From Streptomyces sp. NBC_01788 (lineage in GTDB: Bacteria > Actinomycetota > Actinomycetes > Streptomycetales > Streptomycetaceae): a stretch of 64,000 bases of DNA. The stretch spans positions 434,001 through 498,000 of the forward strand of contig NZ_CP109090.1 of assembly GCF_035917575.1 (NCBI RefSeq), written 5' to 3'. The notes under the pieces are model-generated. The model ran no database searches and had not been told where the DNA came from. It saw only the letters and a list, made by a program, of their open reading frames with translations. The position numbers were made by a program, and so were the translations under genes. Positions 51,260-59,292 of the stretch are shown piece by piece (within the stretch, counting starts at the first letter, position 1; every line of letters starts with the position of its first letter).

Positions 51260-52024
51260 TCAGGCCGGCAGGCGCGGCACGCTGTCGAGCAGGCGGCGGG
51301 TGTACGGGTGGGCGGGCTGCGTCAGGACCTGCGCGGTGTCGCCGTGTTCGACCACGCGACCGCGTTCCAGGACGGCCGTGCGTTCGCACAGGGAGGCGAC
51401 GACCGACAGGTCGTGGGAGACCATCACCAGGGTCAGCCCCTGCTCCTGCTTGAGCTCGGCCAGCAGGTCGACGACCTTGACCCGGGTGGTGACGTCGAGC
51501 GCGCTCACGGGTTCGTCGGCCAGCAGCACCCGCGGAGTGCAGACGGTGGCGCGGGCGATGGCGATCCGCTGACGCTGGCCGCCGGAGAACTCGTGCGGAT
51601 AGCGGTCCGCAGCGTCGGCCGGCAGGCCGACCCGTTCCAGGGCCGCGGCCACCTTCGGCCGGGCCGTGGCGCGGCTGTCGATGCCGAGGGAGAGCAGCGG
51701 CTCGGCCACGGTGGCGCCGACCCGGCGGCGCGGGTCGAGCGAGGAGTACGGGTCCTGGAAGACGCACTGGACGCCGCTCCGGAAGCGGCGCATCTGCTCC
51801 CGGTCCCGCGGGGACAGTTCCGCGCCGTCGAAGCGGACCTGGCCGACCGTGGGTCGGGCGAGGCCCAGCAGCAGCCGCAGCAGCGTGGTCTTGCCGGCTC
51901 CCGACTCGCCGACGAGCGCGAGACTGTGTCCGGCCTCGACCTCGAACGACACGTCCTCGACCACGTTGCCTGTGGCGCCCCGGTAGCGCAGCGCGACGCC
52001 GGACAGTTCGAGTACGGGGGTCAT
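51260..52024 (-). CDS. Dipeptide/oligopeptide ABC transporter ATP-binding protein (DppF/OppF type)
   Basis: A 254-residue ABC ATPase: Walker A GESGAGKTTLLRL (about 35-47), Q loop CVFQDPYSSLDPRRRVG, ABC signature FSGGQRQRIAIARA, Walker B LLADEPVSALDV and H-loop VSHDLSVVA. The C-terminal YTRRLLDSVPRLP is the typical end of Opp/Dpp ATPases; the usual Cys cluster for iron-sulfur binding is absent. The ATG overlaps the preceding ATPase gene by 4 bases (ATGA). It is last in a five-gene operon and forms the ATPase pair with the DppD-type protein. Confidence 0.95.
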   Translation of the reverse strand: MTPVLELSGVALRYRGATGNVVEDVSFEVEAGHSLALVGESGAGKTTLLRLLLGLARPTVGQVRFDGAELSPRDREQMRRFRSGVQCVFQDPYSSLDPRRRVGATVAEPLLSLGIDSRATARPKVAAALERVGLPADAADRYPHEFSGGQRQRIAIARATVCTPRVLLADEPVSALDVTTRVKVVDLLAELKQEQGLTLVMVSHDLSVVASLCERTAVLERGRVVEHGDTAQVLTQPAHPYTRRLLDSVPRLPA

Positions 52025-52821
52025 CGCGCGCTCCTCAGGTCCAGGGCGGATTCCAGGCGCCGGGCGCTGGCGACGAGGGCCTTGGTGTACTCCTCGCGGG
52101 GCGCGCCGACGATGGCCCCGACCGGGCCCTCCTCCACGGCCCGCCCGTCCTTCAGCACCAGGGCACGGTCGGTCACCTTGGCCACCACGGCGAGGTCGTG
52201 GCTGACGAACAGCACCGCCATGTCCCGTTCGCGGACCAGCGTGTCGATGAGTTCCAGCATCTCGGCCTGGACGGACACGTCCAAGGCGGTGGTCGGCTCA
52301 TCCGCGATGAGCAGTTTCGGTTCGCAGGCCAGGGCCATGGCGAGGGCCACGCGCTGGCGCTGTCCGCCGGAGATCTCGTGCGGGAAGGCACGGGCGATGC
52401 GCTCGGGTTCGGGCAGCCGGACCTGGACGAGCGTCCGCGCCACCGCCTGCTGAAGGTCCTTGCCCTTCAGGCCGGTGCGCCTGCGGAGGGGTTCGGCGAT
52501 CTGGCGGCCCACGCGCATCAGCGGGTCGAGCGCGGTGAGCGGCTCCTGGAAGACGATGGCCGCGTCCCGGCCGCGCAAGGAGGTGAGCCGCTTCTCGGGG
52601 GCGCCGACCACCTGGGTGCCGGCGAGTTCGACGCTGCCGGTGGCGGTCATGCCGTCGGGCAGCAGACCGAGCACGGCGAGCGTGGTGAGGGACTTGCCGG
52701 AGCCGGACTCGCCGATGAGGCCGAGGCGTTCGCCCCCGGACACGGTGAAGGACAGGTCGTCGACCAGGGTGCGGCCGTCGCTGGTGCGGACGGTCAGTCC
52801 GCGTACGTCGAGGAGGTTCAC
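52021..52821 (-). CDS. Dipeptide/oligopeptide ABC transporter ATP-binding protein (DppD/OppD type)
   Basis: A 266-residue ABC ATPase: Walker A GESGSGKSLTTLAVLGLL, Q loop IVFQEPLTALDPLMRVG, signature ISGGQRQRVALAMALA, Walker B LIADEPTTALDV and VSHDLAVVAKV. The GTG start overlaps the permease stop by 4 bases (GTGA), and its own stop overlaps the next ATPase gene. At 266 residues it is shorter than many DppD proteins (~330) because it lacks the usual C-terminal extension. It powers uptake through the two permeases encoded upstream. Confidence 0.95.
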   Translation of the reverse strand: MNLLDVRGLTVRTSDGRTLVDDLSFTVSGGERLGLIGESGSGKSLTTLAVLGLLPDGMTATGSVELAGTQVVGAPEKRLTSLRGRDAAIVFQEPLTALDPLMRVGRQIAEPLRRRTGLKGKDLQQAVARTLVQVRLPEPERIARAFPHEISGGQRQRVALAMALACEPKLLIADEPTTALDVSVQAEMLELIDTLVRERDMAVLFVSHDLAVVAKVTDRALVLKDGRAVEEGPVGAIVGAPREEYTKALVASARRLESALDLRSAR

Positions 52822-53696
52822 GCGCGCCTCCGGCGGGCGGCCGGGTCGAGGGTGTCGCGCAGGCCGTCGGCGATGAGGTTGACGCCGATGACGAGCAGGA
52901 CGAGCAGGATGCCGGGGGCGAGCGCGCCCGCCGGGGCGGTGGTGAAGGTGGCCTGGGCCTCCTGGAGCATCCGGCCCCACGAGGCGTTCGGCGGGGGCGC
53001 TCCGAGTCCGAGGTAGGACAGTCCGGCCTCGGCGAGTACGGCGAGCCCGAACTGGAGGGCCAGGTTGACCACCAGGGTGGGCCAGATGTTGGGCAGCACA
53101 TGGCCGACGACGGTCCTGGGCCAGGACGTGCCGGAGGTGCGGGCCGCGGTGATGTAGTCCTGCGCGAGCACGCGTTTGACGAGGATGCGCGCCAGCCGGG
53201 CGACGACCGCGCTCTGCGCCAGGCCGATCGCGAGGACGGCCGAGCCGAGGGTCGCCGAGCGTGCGGCGACGATGAGCATCGCGAGCAGCAGGGTCGGGAA
53301 GGCGATGAGGATGTCGAGGAACGCCGAGAGCGTGTCGTCGAGCCAGCCCTGCGCGAACGCGGCGAGCACCCCGAGGGTGACGCCGATCGCGGCGGCGACG
53401 AGCACCGACCCCAGGCCCGCCTCGACGGCGATCCGCGAGCCGGTCATGACCTGGGTGAACAGGTCGCGCCCGAGCTTGTCGGTGCCCAGCAGATGCCCGT
53501 TCCCGGGACCGGCGAGGCGCCCGCCGGAGGTGTCGTCGGCGGAGAAGGGCAGCCAGAACAGGGACACCAGCGCGAGCAGCGCGATGAGACCGGCGAGGAC
53601 ACAGCCGACGACGAGCGTGGCCGAGCGCCGGGGACTGCGTCCGCCCGGTGGCGTCTTCTCCGGCCGGACGGTGGGCAGTGTGTCCGCCCGGGTCAT
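52818..53696 (-). CDS. Dipeptide/oligopeptide ABC transporter permease (DppC/OppC type)
   Basis: A 292-residue membrane permease with about six helices. The N-terminal OppC-like tail (ATLVVGCVLAGLIALLALVS) is followed by the GTDKLGRDLFTQVMTGSRI motif, which is diagnostic of OppC/DppC. The cytoplasmic EAA-like loop is DYITAARTSGTSWPRTVVGHVLPN. C-terminal ADGLRDTLDPAARRR is the usual end. Starts and stops overlap the neighbouring genes (ATGA upstream, GTGA downstream), so translation of the operon is coupled. Confidence 0.95.
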   Translation of the reverse strand: MTRADTLPTVRPEKTPPGGRSPRRSATLVVGCVLAGLIALLALVSLFWLPFSADDTSGGRLAGPGNGHLLGTDKLGRDLFTQVMTGSRIAVEAGLGSVLVAAAIGVTLGVLAAFAQGWLDDTLSAFLDILIAFPTLLLAMLIVAARSATLGSAVLAIGLAQSAVVARLARILVKRVLAQDYITAARTSGTSWPRTVVGHVLPNIWPTLVVNLALQFGLAVLAEAGLSYLGLGAPPPNASWGRMLQEAQATFTTAPAGALAPGILLVLLVIGVNLIADGLRDTLDPAARRRRA

Positions 53697-54658
53697 CGGG
53701 CACCTCCGGAGAGCCGGCCGCGCAGACGCGGGTCGATGATCCGCTGTACGAGGTCGGCGACGAAGCCGATGAGCAGCACGGCGAGGGTGGAGACGAACAG
53801 CACGCCCTGGATGACCGGGTAGTCGTGCTGGGCGATGGCGGTGGCGAGCAGGGAGCCGAGGCCGGGCAGCGCGTACACCGATTCCACGACGACCGCGCCG
53901 AGCAGGGTCGAGGCGAGTTCGATGCCGAGGATCGAGATGACCGGAACGGAGGCGTTGCGCAGTCCGTGCCGCCACATCGCCCGGCCGAAGGACGAGCCCA
54001 GGGCGCGGGCGGTGCGCAGATGGTCGCTGCCGAGGACGTCGAGGGTGGCGGAGCGGACGTAGCGGATCAAGGACGCGCTCATCACCAGGGCGATGGTGAC
54101 GACCGGCAGGACGAGGGAGCGGACCGCCTCGGCGGGCTCCGACCAGCCGTCCGGCGGGAAGCCGCCGGACGGGAGCCAGCCGGCGTTCAGGGCGAACACG
54201 GCGATGAGGATCATGCCGAGCCAGAACACCGGGACCGCGATGCCCAGTTGGGACACGCCGCTGAGCAGTGCGCCGTACCAGGTGTGCCGTTTGTGCGCGG
54301 CGACGAACCCGGCGGGCACGGCGAGGACGACGGCGAGGGTGAACGCGGCCAGGGTCAGCGGCACGGTGACGCTCATCCGGGAGGCGACCTCGGGTCCGAC
54401 CGGCAGCGAGCTGACGAAGGAGGTGCCGAGGTCACCGCTCGCCAACTGCCCGAGCCAGTGGACGAACTGCTCGGGCAGCGGCTTGTCGGACCCGATGGAG
54501 TGCCGTGCCGCGGCGATCTGTTCCGGGCTCGCACCCACCGAGGTGAGTGCGTTGGCCGGGTCGCCGGGCAGCATGCGCAGCAGGACGAACAGCACCACGC
54601 TCGCCAGGGCCAGCGACACCAGGAGGAAGGCGAAGCGCCGCAGGAGATAGCGGGCCAT
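53693..54658 (-). CDS. Dipeptide/oligopeptide ABC transporter permease (DppB/OppB type)
   Basis: A 321-residue permease with about six helices. The N-terminus MARYLLRRFAFLLVSLALAS and LLRMLPGDPANAL are the OppB/DppB signature; the loop DLGTSFVSSLPVGPEV and the EAA loop SDHLRTARALGSSFGRAMWRH follow. The C-terminal FVADLVQRIIDPRLR is conserved. The ATG overlaps the stop of the binding-protein gene by one base (TGATG). It pairs with the DppC-type permease to form the channel. Confidence 0.95.
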   Translation of the reverse strand: MARYLLRRFAFLLVSLALASVVLFVLLRMLPGDPANALTSVGASPEQIAAARHSIGSDKPLPEQFVHWLGQLASGDLGTSFVSSLPVGPEVASRMSVTVPLTLAAFTLAVVLAVPAGFVAAHKRHTWYGALLSGVSQLGIAVPVFWLGMILIAVFALNAGWLPSGGFPPDGWSEPAEAVRSLVLPVVTIALVMSASLIRYVRSATLDVLGSDHLRTARALGSSFGRAMWRHGLRNASVPVISILGIELASTLLGAVVVESVYALPGLGSLLATAIAQHDYPVIQGVLFVSTLAVLLIGFVADLVQRIIDPRLRGRLSGGAR

Positions 54659-56178
54659 CAGCCCTTCTTCTGGATGTCGTAGACGTAGAACTGCGAGTTG
54701 AGGCCGTTGAGCGGGTAGCCGGACAGCTTGCTGCTCGCGACGACGATCTGCGGGTAGAGGTACAGCCAGTCGCTGGCCGCGTCCTCGGCGGTCTTGCGGT
54801 TGACCTTCTTCAGCAGGTCGGTCTGCTCGGCGGTGCTGGAGGCCTGCTCGGCCTGCTCCACCCACTGCGTGACCTGCTTGTTGTCGTAGCCCCAGTAGAA
54901 GTCGGGGTTGCCGTACCAGACGAGGTCACGGTCGTTGACGTGCTCCTGGAGGGTGGCCGAGAAGTCGTGGTTCTTGTAGACCTTCGTGTACCACTCGTCC
55001 GGCGTGATCGTGTTGATCTTGACGTTGACGCCGACCTTGGCGAGCTCGGACTTGATGAAGGTCGCGGCGGTGGGGTGCGGGTCGTAGTTCGGGGTGTCGA
55101 GGGTGAAGCTGAAGCCCTTGGCGTAGCCGGCCTCGGCGAGCAGCTTCTTGGCCCGTGCCGGGTCGTAGGCGTTGACCTTGGTGAGGTCCTCGTACCAGGG
55201 GTCGGTGGGCGGCACCATCGAGCCGATGAGCTTGCCGTAGCCGCCCCAGACGGACTCGAGGAGCTTCTTGTCGTCGATGGCGGAGGACACGGCCTGGCGC
55301 ACCTTGACGTCGGTGAACGGCTTGGCCTTGTCGTTGAAGGCGAGCAGCAGCTTGGTGGTGGAGTCGCCGTCGTTGACCTTGTAGTTCTGGTTGCTCTTGA
55401 ACTGGTCGAGGGCGTCGGGCGACTGCTCGCTGGTGACCACGTCGACGGCGCCCGTCAGCAGCGCGTTGTTGAGGGCGGTCGCGTCCTTGTAGTAGTGGAA
55501 GACGGCCTTCTTGTTCGTGGCTGCCTTGCCCCAGTAGCCGGGGAACCGGTCCAGGCTCAGCGCGGAGCCGCGGGTCCACTTGCCGAGCTGGTACGGGCCG
55601 GTGCCGTCCTCGGTCGTCTTCAGGTTCTTCGCCTGGGAGTTGATGATCCAGACGTAGGAGAGGTTGTAGACGAAGGAGATCGACTTCTTGGACAGCGTGA
55701 CCTTGACGGTCCGCGCGTCGGGGGTGGCGATGTCCTTGATGACCTGGAGGTTGTTCTTGCGGGCGGACTGGGAGTCGTCCGCGATGACCTTCTCCAGGCT
55801 GTACTTGACGTCTTCGCTGGTGAGGGCCTTGCCGCTGTGGAACTTCACGCCGTCGCGCAGGGTGAAGGTGTAGGTGAGTCCGTCACCGCTCACCTTGTAG
55901 TCCGTGGCGAGCAGCTTCTCGACCTTGCCGTCGTCGGTGAGCTTGAACAGCCCTTCGTAGACGTTGCCGTTGAGGGCCTCGGTGACGCCCTGGCCGCCGC
56001 CTGCGGTGTTGTCGAGGTTCTGCGGCTCGTAGAGGGAGCCGACGTTGACGGTGGCGTCCTTGTTCGCGGTGCCGCCGGAGGCGTTGCCGCCCGAGCCGGA
56101 GCCGCCGCAGGCGGTGAGGGTCACGGCGAGGGTGGCAGCGGTGGCGGTGGCGTACAGGGACGTCTTCTTGATGCTCAT
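54658..56178 (-). CDS. Peptide ABC transporter substrate-binding lipoprotein (SBP family 5)
   Basis: A 506-residue extracytoplasmic lipoprotein. The leader ends in the lipobox LTAC with Cys near residue 24, followed by a Gly/Ser-rich tether. The family 5 fold shows NVYEGLFKLTDDGKVEKLLA, YTFTLRDGVKFHSGKALTSEDVKYSLEK and VRQAVSSAIDDKKLL, in the order seen in DppA/OppA proteins. The ATG at 56178 is first in the operon of two permeases and two ATPases. Specificity is not certain; context with PepE and an M20 peptidase points to short, possibly aspartyl, peptides. Confidence 0.95.
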   Translation of the reverse strand: MSIKKTSLYATATAATLAVTLTACGGSGSGGNASGGTANKDATVNVGSLYEPQNLDNTAGGGQGVTEALNGNVYEGLFKLTDDGKVEKLLATDYKVSGDGLTYTFTLRDGVKFHSGKALTSEDVKYSLEKVIADDSQSARKNNLQVIKDIATPDARTVKVTLSKKSISFVYNLSYVWIINSQAKNLKTTEDGTGPYQLGKWTRGSALSLDRFPGYWGKAATNKKAVFHYYKDATALNNALLTGAVDVVTSEQSPDALDQFKSNQNYKVNDGDSTTKLLLAFNDKAKPFTDVKVRQAVSSAIDDKKLLESVWGGYGKLIGSMVPPTDPWYEDLTKVNAYDPARAKKLLAEAGYAKGFSFTLDTPNYDPHPTAATFIKSELAKVGVNVKINTITPDEWYTKVYKNHDFSATLQEHVNDRDLVWYGNPDFYWGYDNKQVTQWVEQAEQASSTAEQTDLLKKVNRKTAEDAASDWLYLYPQIVVASSKLSGYPLNGLNSQFYVYDIQKKG

Positions 56179-56223
56179 GGCTGTGGCGCTTTCGTGCTGG
56201 GGGTGCGGGAGGCTACGGGGTGA

Positions 56224-56952
56224 TCAGTGCTGTGCGGGGAAGCCGCCGCGGAAGACGGGGAGCTTCTCACCGGCCTGAATGGGCAGGTGGAAACGGTTCT
56301 GCCGCGGCGGCATCGGACAGTTGTACTGATCGGAGAATCCGCAGGGCGGCACGAAGGCGCGGTTGAAGTCGAGCAGGACGCGGTCGTCGTCCTCGGTGCG
56401 CCGCACGAAGAGGAAGCGGCCGGCGCCGTAGGTGGTGTCACCGTTGGTGGGGTCGCCGAAGACGAGCAGCAGGGTGCCGTCGTCGTCGAAGGCGCTGAGG
56501 GTGTGGTCGCGGCCGTCGACGGTGAGCGTGATGTCGCCCGGGACGACGAGGTCACGGGTGCCGCCGTTGTCCCGGATGTGCTCGAAGGCCACGCGCCGGG
56601 CGCCGGGTACGGGCGTGTAGGTCGCCTCGAGCACCCAGGCAGGGTCGTAGGGGAACACGTCGACGCGGTCGAAGTGGCGGACGGCGTCCGAGTCGGCGTC
56701 CCAGAAGCGCAGGCCGTGCTCGGGCTCGCCGGTGACGAGGTCGGTGCGCTGGAGCGTGGTGACGGTCACCGTCCGCGGCCGGCCCGCGCGAGCGGCCTCG
56801 GCGTCCGGGCGCTCACCGGCCGGCAGCCAGCGGGTCTCGACGAGGGCGAGGTTGCCCGTCGGCGAGGTGAGGGCCCGATGTCGCTCGGACCGCCATGCGT
56901 CCCACTCCCCCGCGGGGTCGGCTGTGGGCTGGTCGGTGATGGAGTGGGACAT
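56224..56952 (-). CDS. DUF1684 family protein
   Basis: A 242-residue protein of the DUF1684 family: WDAWRSERHRALTSPTGNLALVETRWL at the N-terminus, a beta-rich middle (VAFEHIRDNGGTRDLVVPGD), and the conserved C-terminal block YGAGRFLFVRRTEDDDRVLLDFNRAFVPPCGFSDQYNCPMPPRQN with two Cys that may bind metal. The start is uncertain: ATG 56952 and ATG 56964 are both close and neither has a strong ribosome site. The family's role is not established. It is 45 bases upstream of the peptide-binding protein gene on the same strand, so it could be cotranscribed. Confidence 0.88.
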   Translation of the reverse strand: MSHSITDQPTADPAGEWDAWRSERHRALTSPTGNLALVETRWLPAGERPDAEAARAGRPRTVTVTTLQRTDLVTGEPEHGLRFWDADSDAVRHFDRVDVFPYDPAWVLEATYTPVPGARRVAFEHIRDNGGTRDLVVPGDITLTVDGRDHTLSAFDDDGTLLLVFGDPTNGDTTYGAGRFLFVRRTEDDDRVLLDFNRAFVPPCGFSDQYNCPMPPRQNRFHLPIQAGEKLPVFRGGFPAQH

Positions 56953-57142
56953 GTCAGGACTCATTCGCGCAGCGTTCGGGGGCATCACGCCGCAGATGTC
57001 ACGCCGCGTGAATTGATGGCCAAAGCGTCACCTTTATCTTCTATAAGGCTCTCTAATGTCAAATGAGATCCACTGGCCGGACGGCGACCCGGACGGCAGA
57101 CGGCAGACGGCGCACAGCCCGTCCGCCGTCCGGGGCGGGGCG

Positions 57143-57694
57143 TCAGTGGCGCAGCAGCAGCGTGACCCCGGCGACGACGGCGCCGAGCACGATCGCGGCG
57201 ACGCCATGGGCGACGCGGTGCGAGCGCAGCACGGGCAGCAACCGGTCCACGGCGATCCGGCCGGGGCCGGTCAGGGCGAGGGCCACCGCGGACAGGGCGA
57301 TGAGCAGCTCGTACTCGACGCCCTGCGGGGCGAAGAAGCCGCCGCCCCACTTGACGGAGATCGCGTTGACCAGCGTGCCGACGACGGCCGCGGCGGCGAG
57401 CGGGGTGAGCAGGCCCAGCACGAGGCCGAGCCCGCCGAGGGTCTCACTGAGCCCGGCCACGACGGCGAACGCCTTGGGCGAGGGGTAGCCGGAGGCCGCG
57501 AAGAACTGCCCGGTGCCGTCCACACCGCCTCCGCCGAACCAGCCGAACAGCTTCTGGGTGCCGTGCGCGGCCATGGTCAGCCCGAGCACGAGGCGCAGGA
57601 CGAGCAGGCCGGCGTCGTACGCGTGGGCGGGGGCCGCCGGGGCCGTCTCGGGCGCGGCGGCGGGTCGGGTCAGGGTGACGTCGGAAGTGGTCAT
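57143..57694 (-). CDS. DoxX family membrane protein
   Basis: A 183-residue protein with four transmembrane helices and an Ala/Pro-rich N-terminus (~25 residues). The family motif is LLVLRLVLGLTMAAHGTQKLFGWFGGGG, followed by GLSETLGGLGLVLGLLTPLAAAAVV and VNAISVKWGGGFFAPQGVEYELLIAL. DoxX proteins are membrane partners in thiol/redox stress systems or quinone-linked oxidoreductases. The ATG has GAGGAG nine bases upstream. A perfect-armed palindrome lies about 75 bases upstream near the likely transcription start, so MarR-type repression is expected. Confidence 0.92.
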   Translation of the reverse strand: MTTSDVTLTRPAAAPETAPAAPAHAYDAGLLVLRLVLGLTMAAHGTQKLFGWFGGGGVDGTGQFFAASGYPSPKAFAVVAGLSETLGGLGLVLGLLTPLAAAAVVGTLVNAISVKWGGGFFAPQGVEYELLIALSAVALALTGPGRIAVDRLLPVLRSHRVAHGVAAIVLGAVVAGVTLLLRH

Positions 57695-57762
57695 GGTGGT
57701 GGCTCCTCGCGGGTCGTGGGGGCGCGGGGTCTCGCGGCGCTGGGCGTGGGGACCCGAGTTAA

Positions 57763-57776
57763 CTTGAAACTTCAAG
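57763..57776. promoter_or_regulatory. Palindromic operator at doxX promoter, MarR-like
   Basis: CTTGAA-AC-TTCAAG has perfect 6-bp arms. On the minus strand a -35 TTGCAG and a -10 TATAGC (about 57777-57804) with 16 bases between them lie just upstream, placing the palindrome over the start site. A half-site-like ACTTTCAAG occurs at 57802-57810. TTGAA-TTCAA palindromes are typical MarR-family sites. Confidence 0.6.
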
Positions 57777-57904
57777 CTATACACGACGGTGCCATTGCTG
57801 CAACTTTCAAGCAGTCCGGCGTGGCGGCTCGCCGGCCTGCCGCGTTCCCACACGTGTGGTTACGTCGGACATAGCGGCCCTCCACCGGCCGAAGGGGCAG
57901 CACG

Positions 57905-59161
57905 ATGACCGCACACGACACCGCCCGGCAGGCCCTGGCCGGCCTGGACACCCCCCTGAACCAGGACCTCGAAGCGCTCTACCAGGACCTGCACGCCCAT
58001 CCCGAGCTGTCCTTCGAGGAGCACCGCACGGCCGCCGAAGTCGCCCGCCGCGCACGGGACTTGGAGTACGAGGTCACCGAGGGCGTCGGGCGGACCGGCG
58101 TCGTGGCCAGGCTGGTGAACGGCGAGGGCCCGACCGTGCTCCTGCGCGCCGACTTCGACGCGCTGCCCGTCACCGAGCGGACCGGGCTGCCGTACACCTC
58201 GACCAACGAAGGCGTGATGCACGCGTGCGGTCACGACGTGCACGTCACCTGCCTGGTCGGCACCATGGCCCTTCTGGCCGGCGCCCGCGAGCGGTGGTCG
58301 GGCACCGTGCTGGCCGTGTTCCAGCCGGCCGAGGAGCTCGGCCAGGGCGCTCAGGCGATGGTCGACGACGACCTGTACGGCCGCTTCGGCACCCCCGACG
58401 TCGTCCTCGGCCAGCATGTAATGGCGCTCCCGGCCGGCACCGTCGCCTGCCACCCCGGGCTCGCCTTCGCCGCCACCGACGCGCTCCAGGTGCGCATGTT
58501 CGGGCGCGGGGCCCACGCGTCCATGCCGGAGGCGTCGATCGACCCGGTGGTGATGGCGGCCTCCACCGTGATGCGGTTGCAGACCGTGGTCTCCCGCGAG
58601 ATCGCCTCCAGGGACCGGGCCGTGGTCACCGTCGGCGCCCTGCAGGCCGGCACCAAGGACAACATCATCCCGGACGAGGCCCGGCTCCAGCTCAACATCC
58701 GCACCCACGCCCCGCAGGTCCGCCGGACCGTCCTGGACGCGGTGGAGCGGATCGTCCGCGGCGAGGCAGCGGTCGCCGGGGCGCAGCAGGATCCCGAGAT
58801 CAGCACCCTGCACACCTTCCCGCTGATGGTCAACGACGACGAGGCGTGCGCCCGGACCATGGCCGCCATCGGTGACGTGATCGGCCACGACAGGCTGACC
58901 GACCCGGGAGCCTCCTCCGGAAGTGAGGACGTCGGCGTCTTCGGTACCAGCGCGAACGTGCCCGTCTGCTACTGGCTCCTCGGCGGCGTCGACCCCGACA
59001 CCTACGCGAAGGCGGACGCCGCGGGCACCCGGAGCCGTGACATCCCGCAGAACCACTCGCCGCTCTTCGCCCCCGTCATGCGGCCCACCCTCACCGACGG
59101 CGTCACGGCCCTGACCACTGCGGCCCTCACCTGGCTCGGCCCGGCCCCGCGTTCCGCATGA
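57905..59161 (+). CDS. M20D-family amidohydrolase (N-acyl-amino acid / hippurate hydrolase type)
   Basis: A 418-residue dimetal amidohydrolase. Signature blocks are LYQDLHAHPELSFEEHRTA, LLRADFDALPVTE, HACGHDVHVTCLVG (metal Cys and His), VFQPAEELGQGAQAMVDD (catalytic Glu pair), the lid FGRGAHASMPEASIDPVVMA, and a C-terminal region with DIPQNHSPLFAPV (final His). It removes acyl groups from amino acids or cleaves related amides; the substrate is unknown. The ATG has AAGGGG eight bases upstream. Divergent from doxX across a 210-bp promoter region. Confidence 0.94.
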   Translation: MTAHDTARQALAGLDTPLNQDLEALYQDLHAHPELSFEEHRTAAEVARRARDLEYEVTEGVGRTGVVARLVNGEGPTVLLRADFDALPVTERTGLPYTSTNEGVMHACGHDVHVTCLVGTMALLAGARERWSGTVLAVFQPAEELGQGAQAMVDDDLYGRFGTPDVVLGQHVMALPAGTVACHPGLAFAATDALQVRMFGRGAHASMPEASIDPVVMAASTVMRLQTVVSREIASRDRAVVTVGALQAGTKDNIIPDEARLQLNIRTHAPQVRRTVLDAVERIVRGEAAVAGAQQDPEISTLHTFPLMVNDDEACARTMAAIGDVIGHDRLTDPGASSGSEDVGVFGTSANVPVCYWLLGGVDPDTYAKADAAGTRSRDIPQNHSPLFAPVMRPTLTDGVTALTTAALTWLGPAPRSA

Positions 59162-59271
59162 CCCACCCGCGCGGAAGCCGGATCGAGTAGGGTCCTCGAT
59201 GTGAACACCGGACCGGCTACAGGCCATTCACGGACGGGCAACCCGGTGGAGGGCTGATCGCACCGCGGGCG

Positions 59272-59288
59272 GGTGCCGAGAAGGCACC
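59272..59288. repeat. Short hairpin at 3' end of the TnpB-related gene
   Basis: GGTGCC (59272-59277) pairs with GGCACC (59283-59288) around GAGAA, just beyond the gene's stop. IS605 ends and TnpB guide RNAs carry such hairpins here; it could equally be a simple terminator. Confidence 0.35.
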
Positions 59289-59292
59289 GTTC

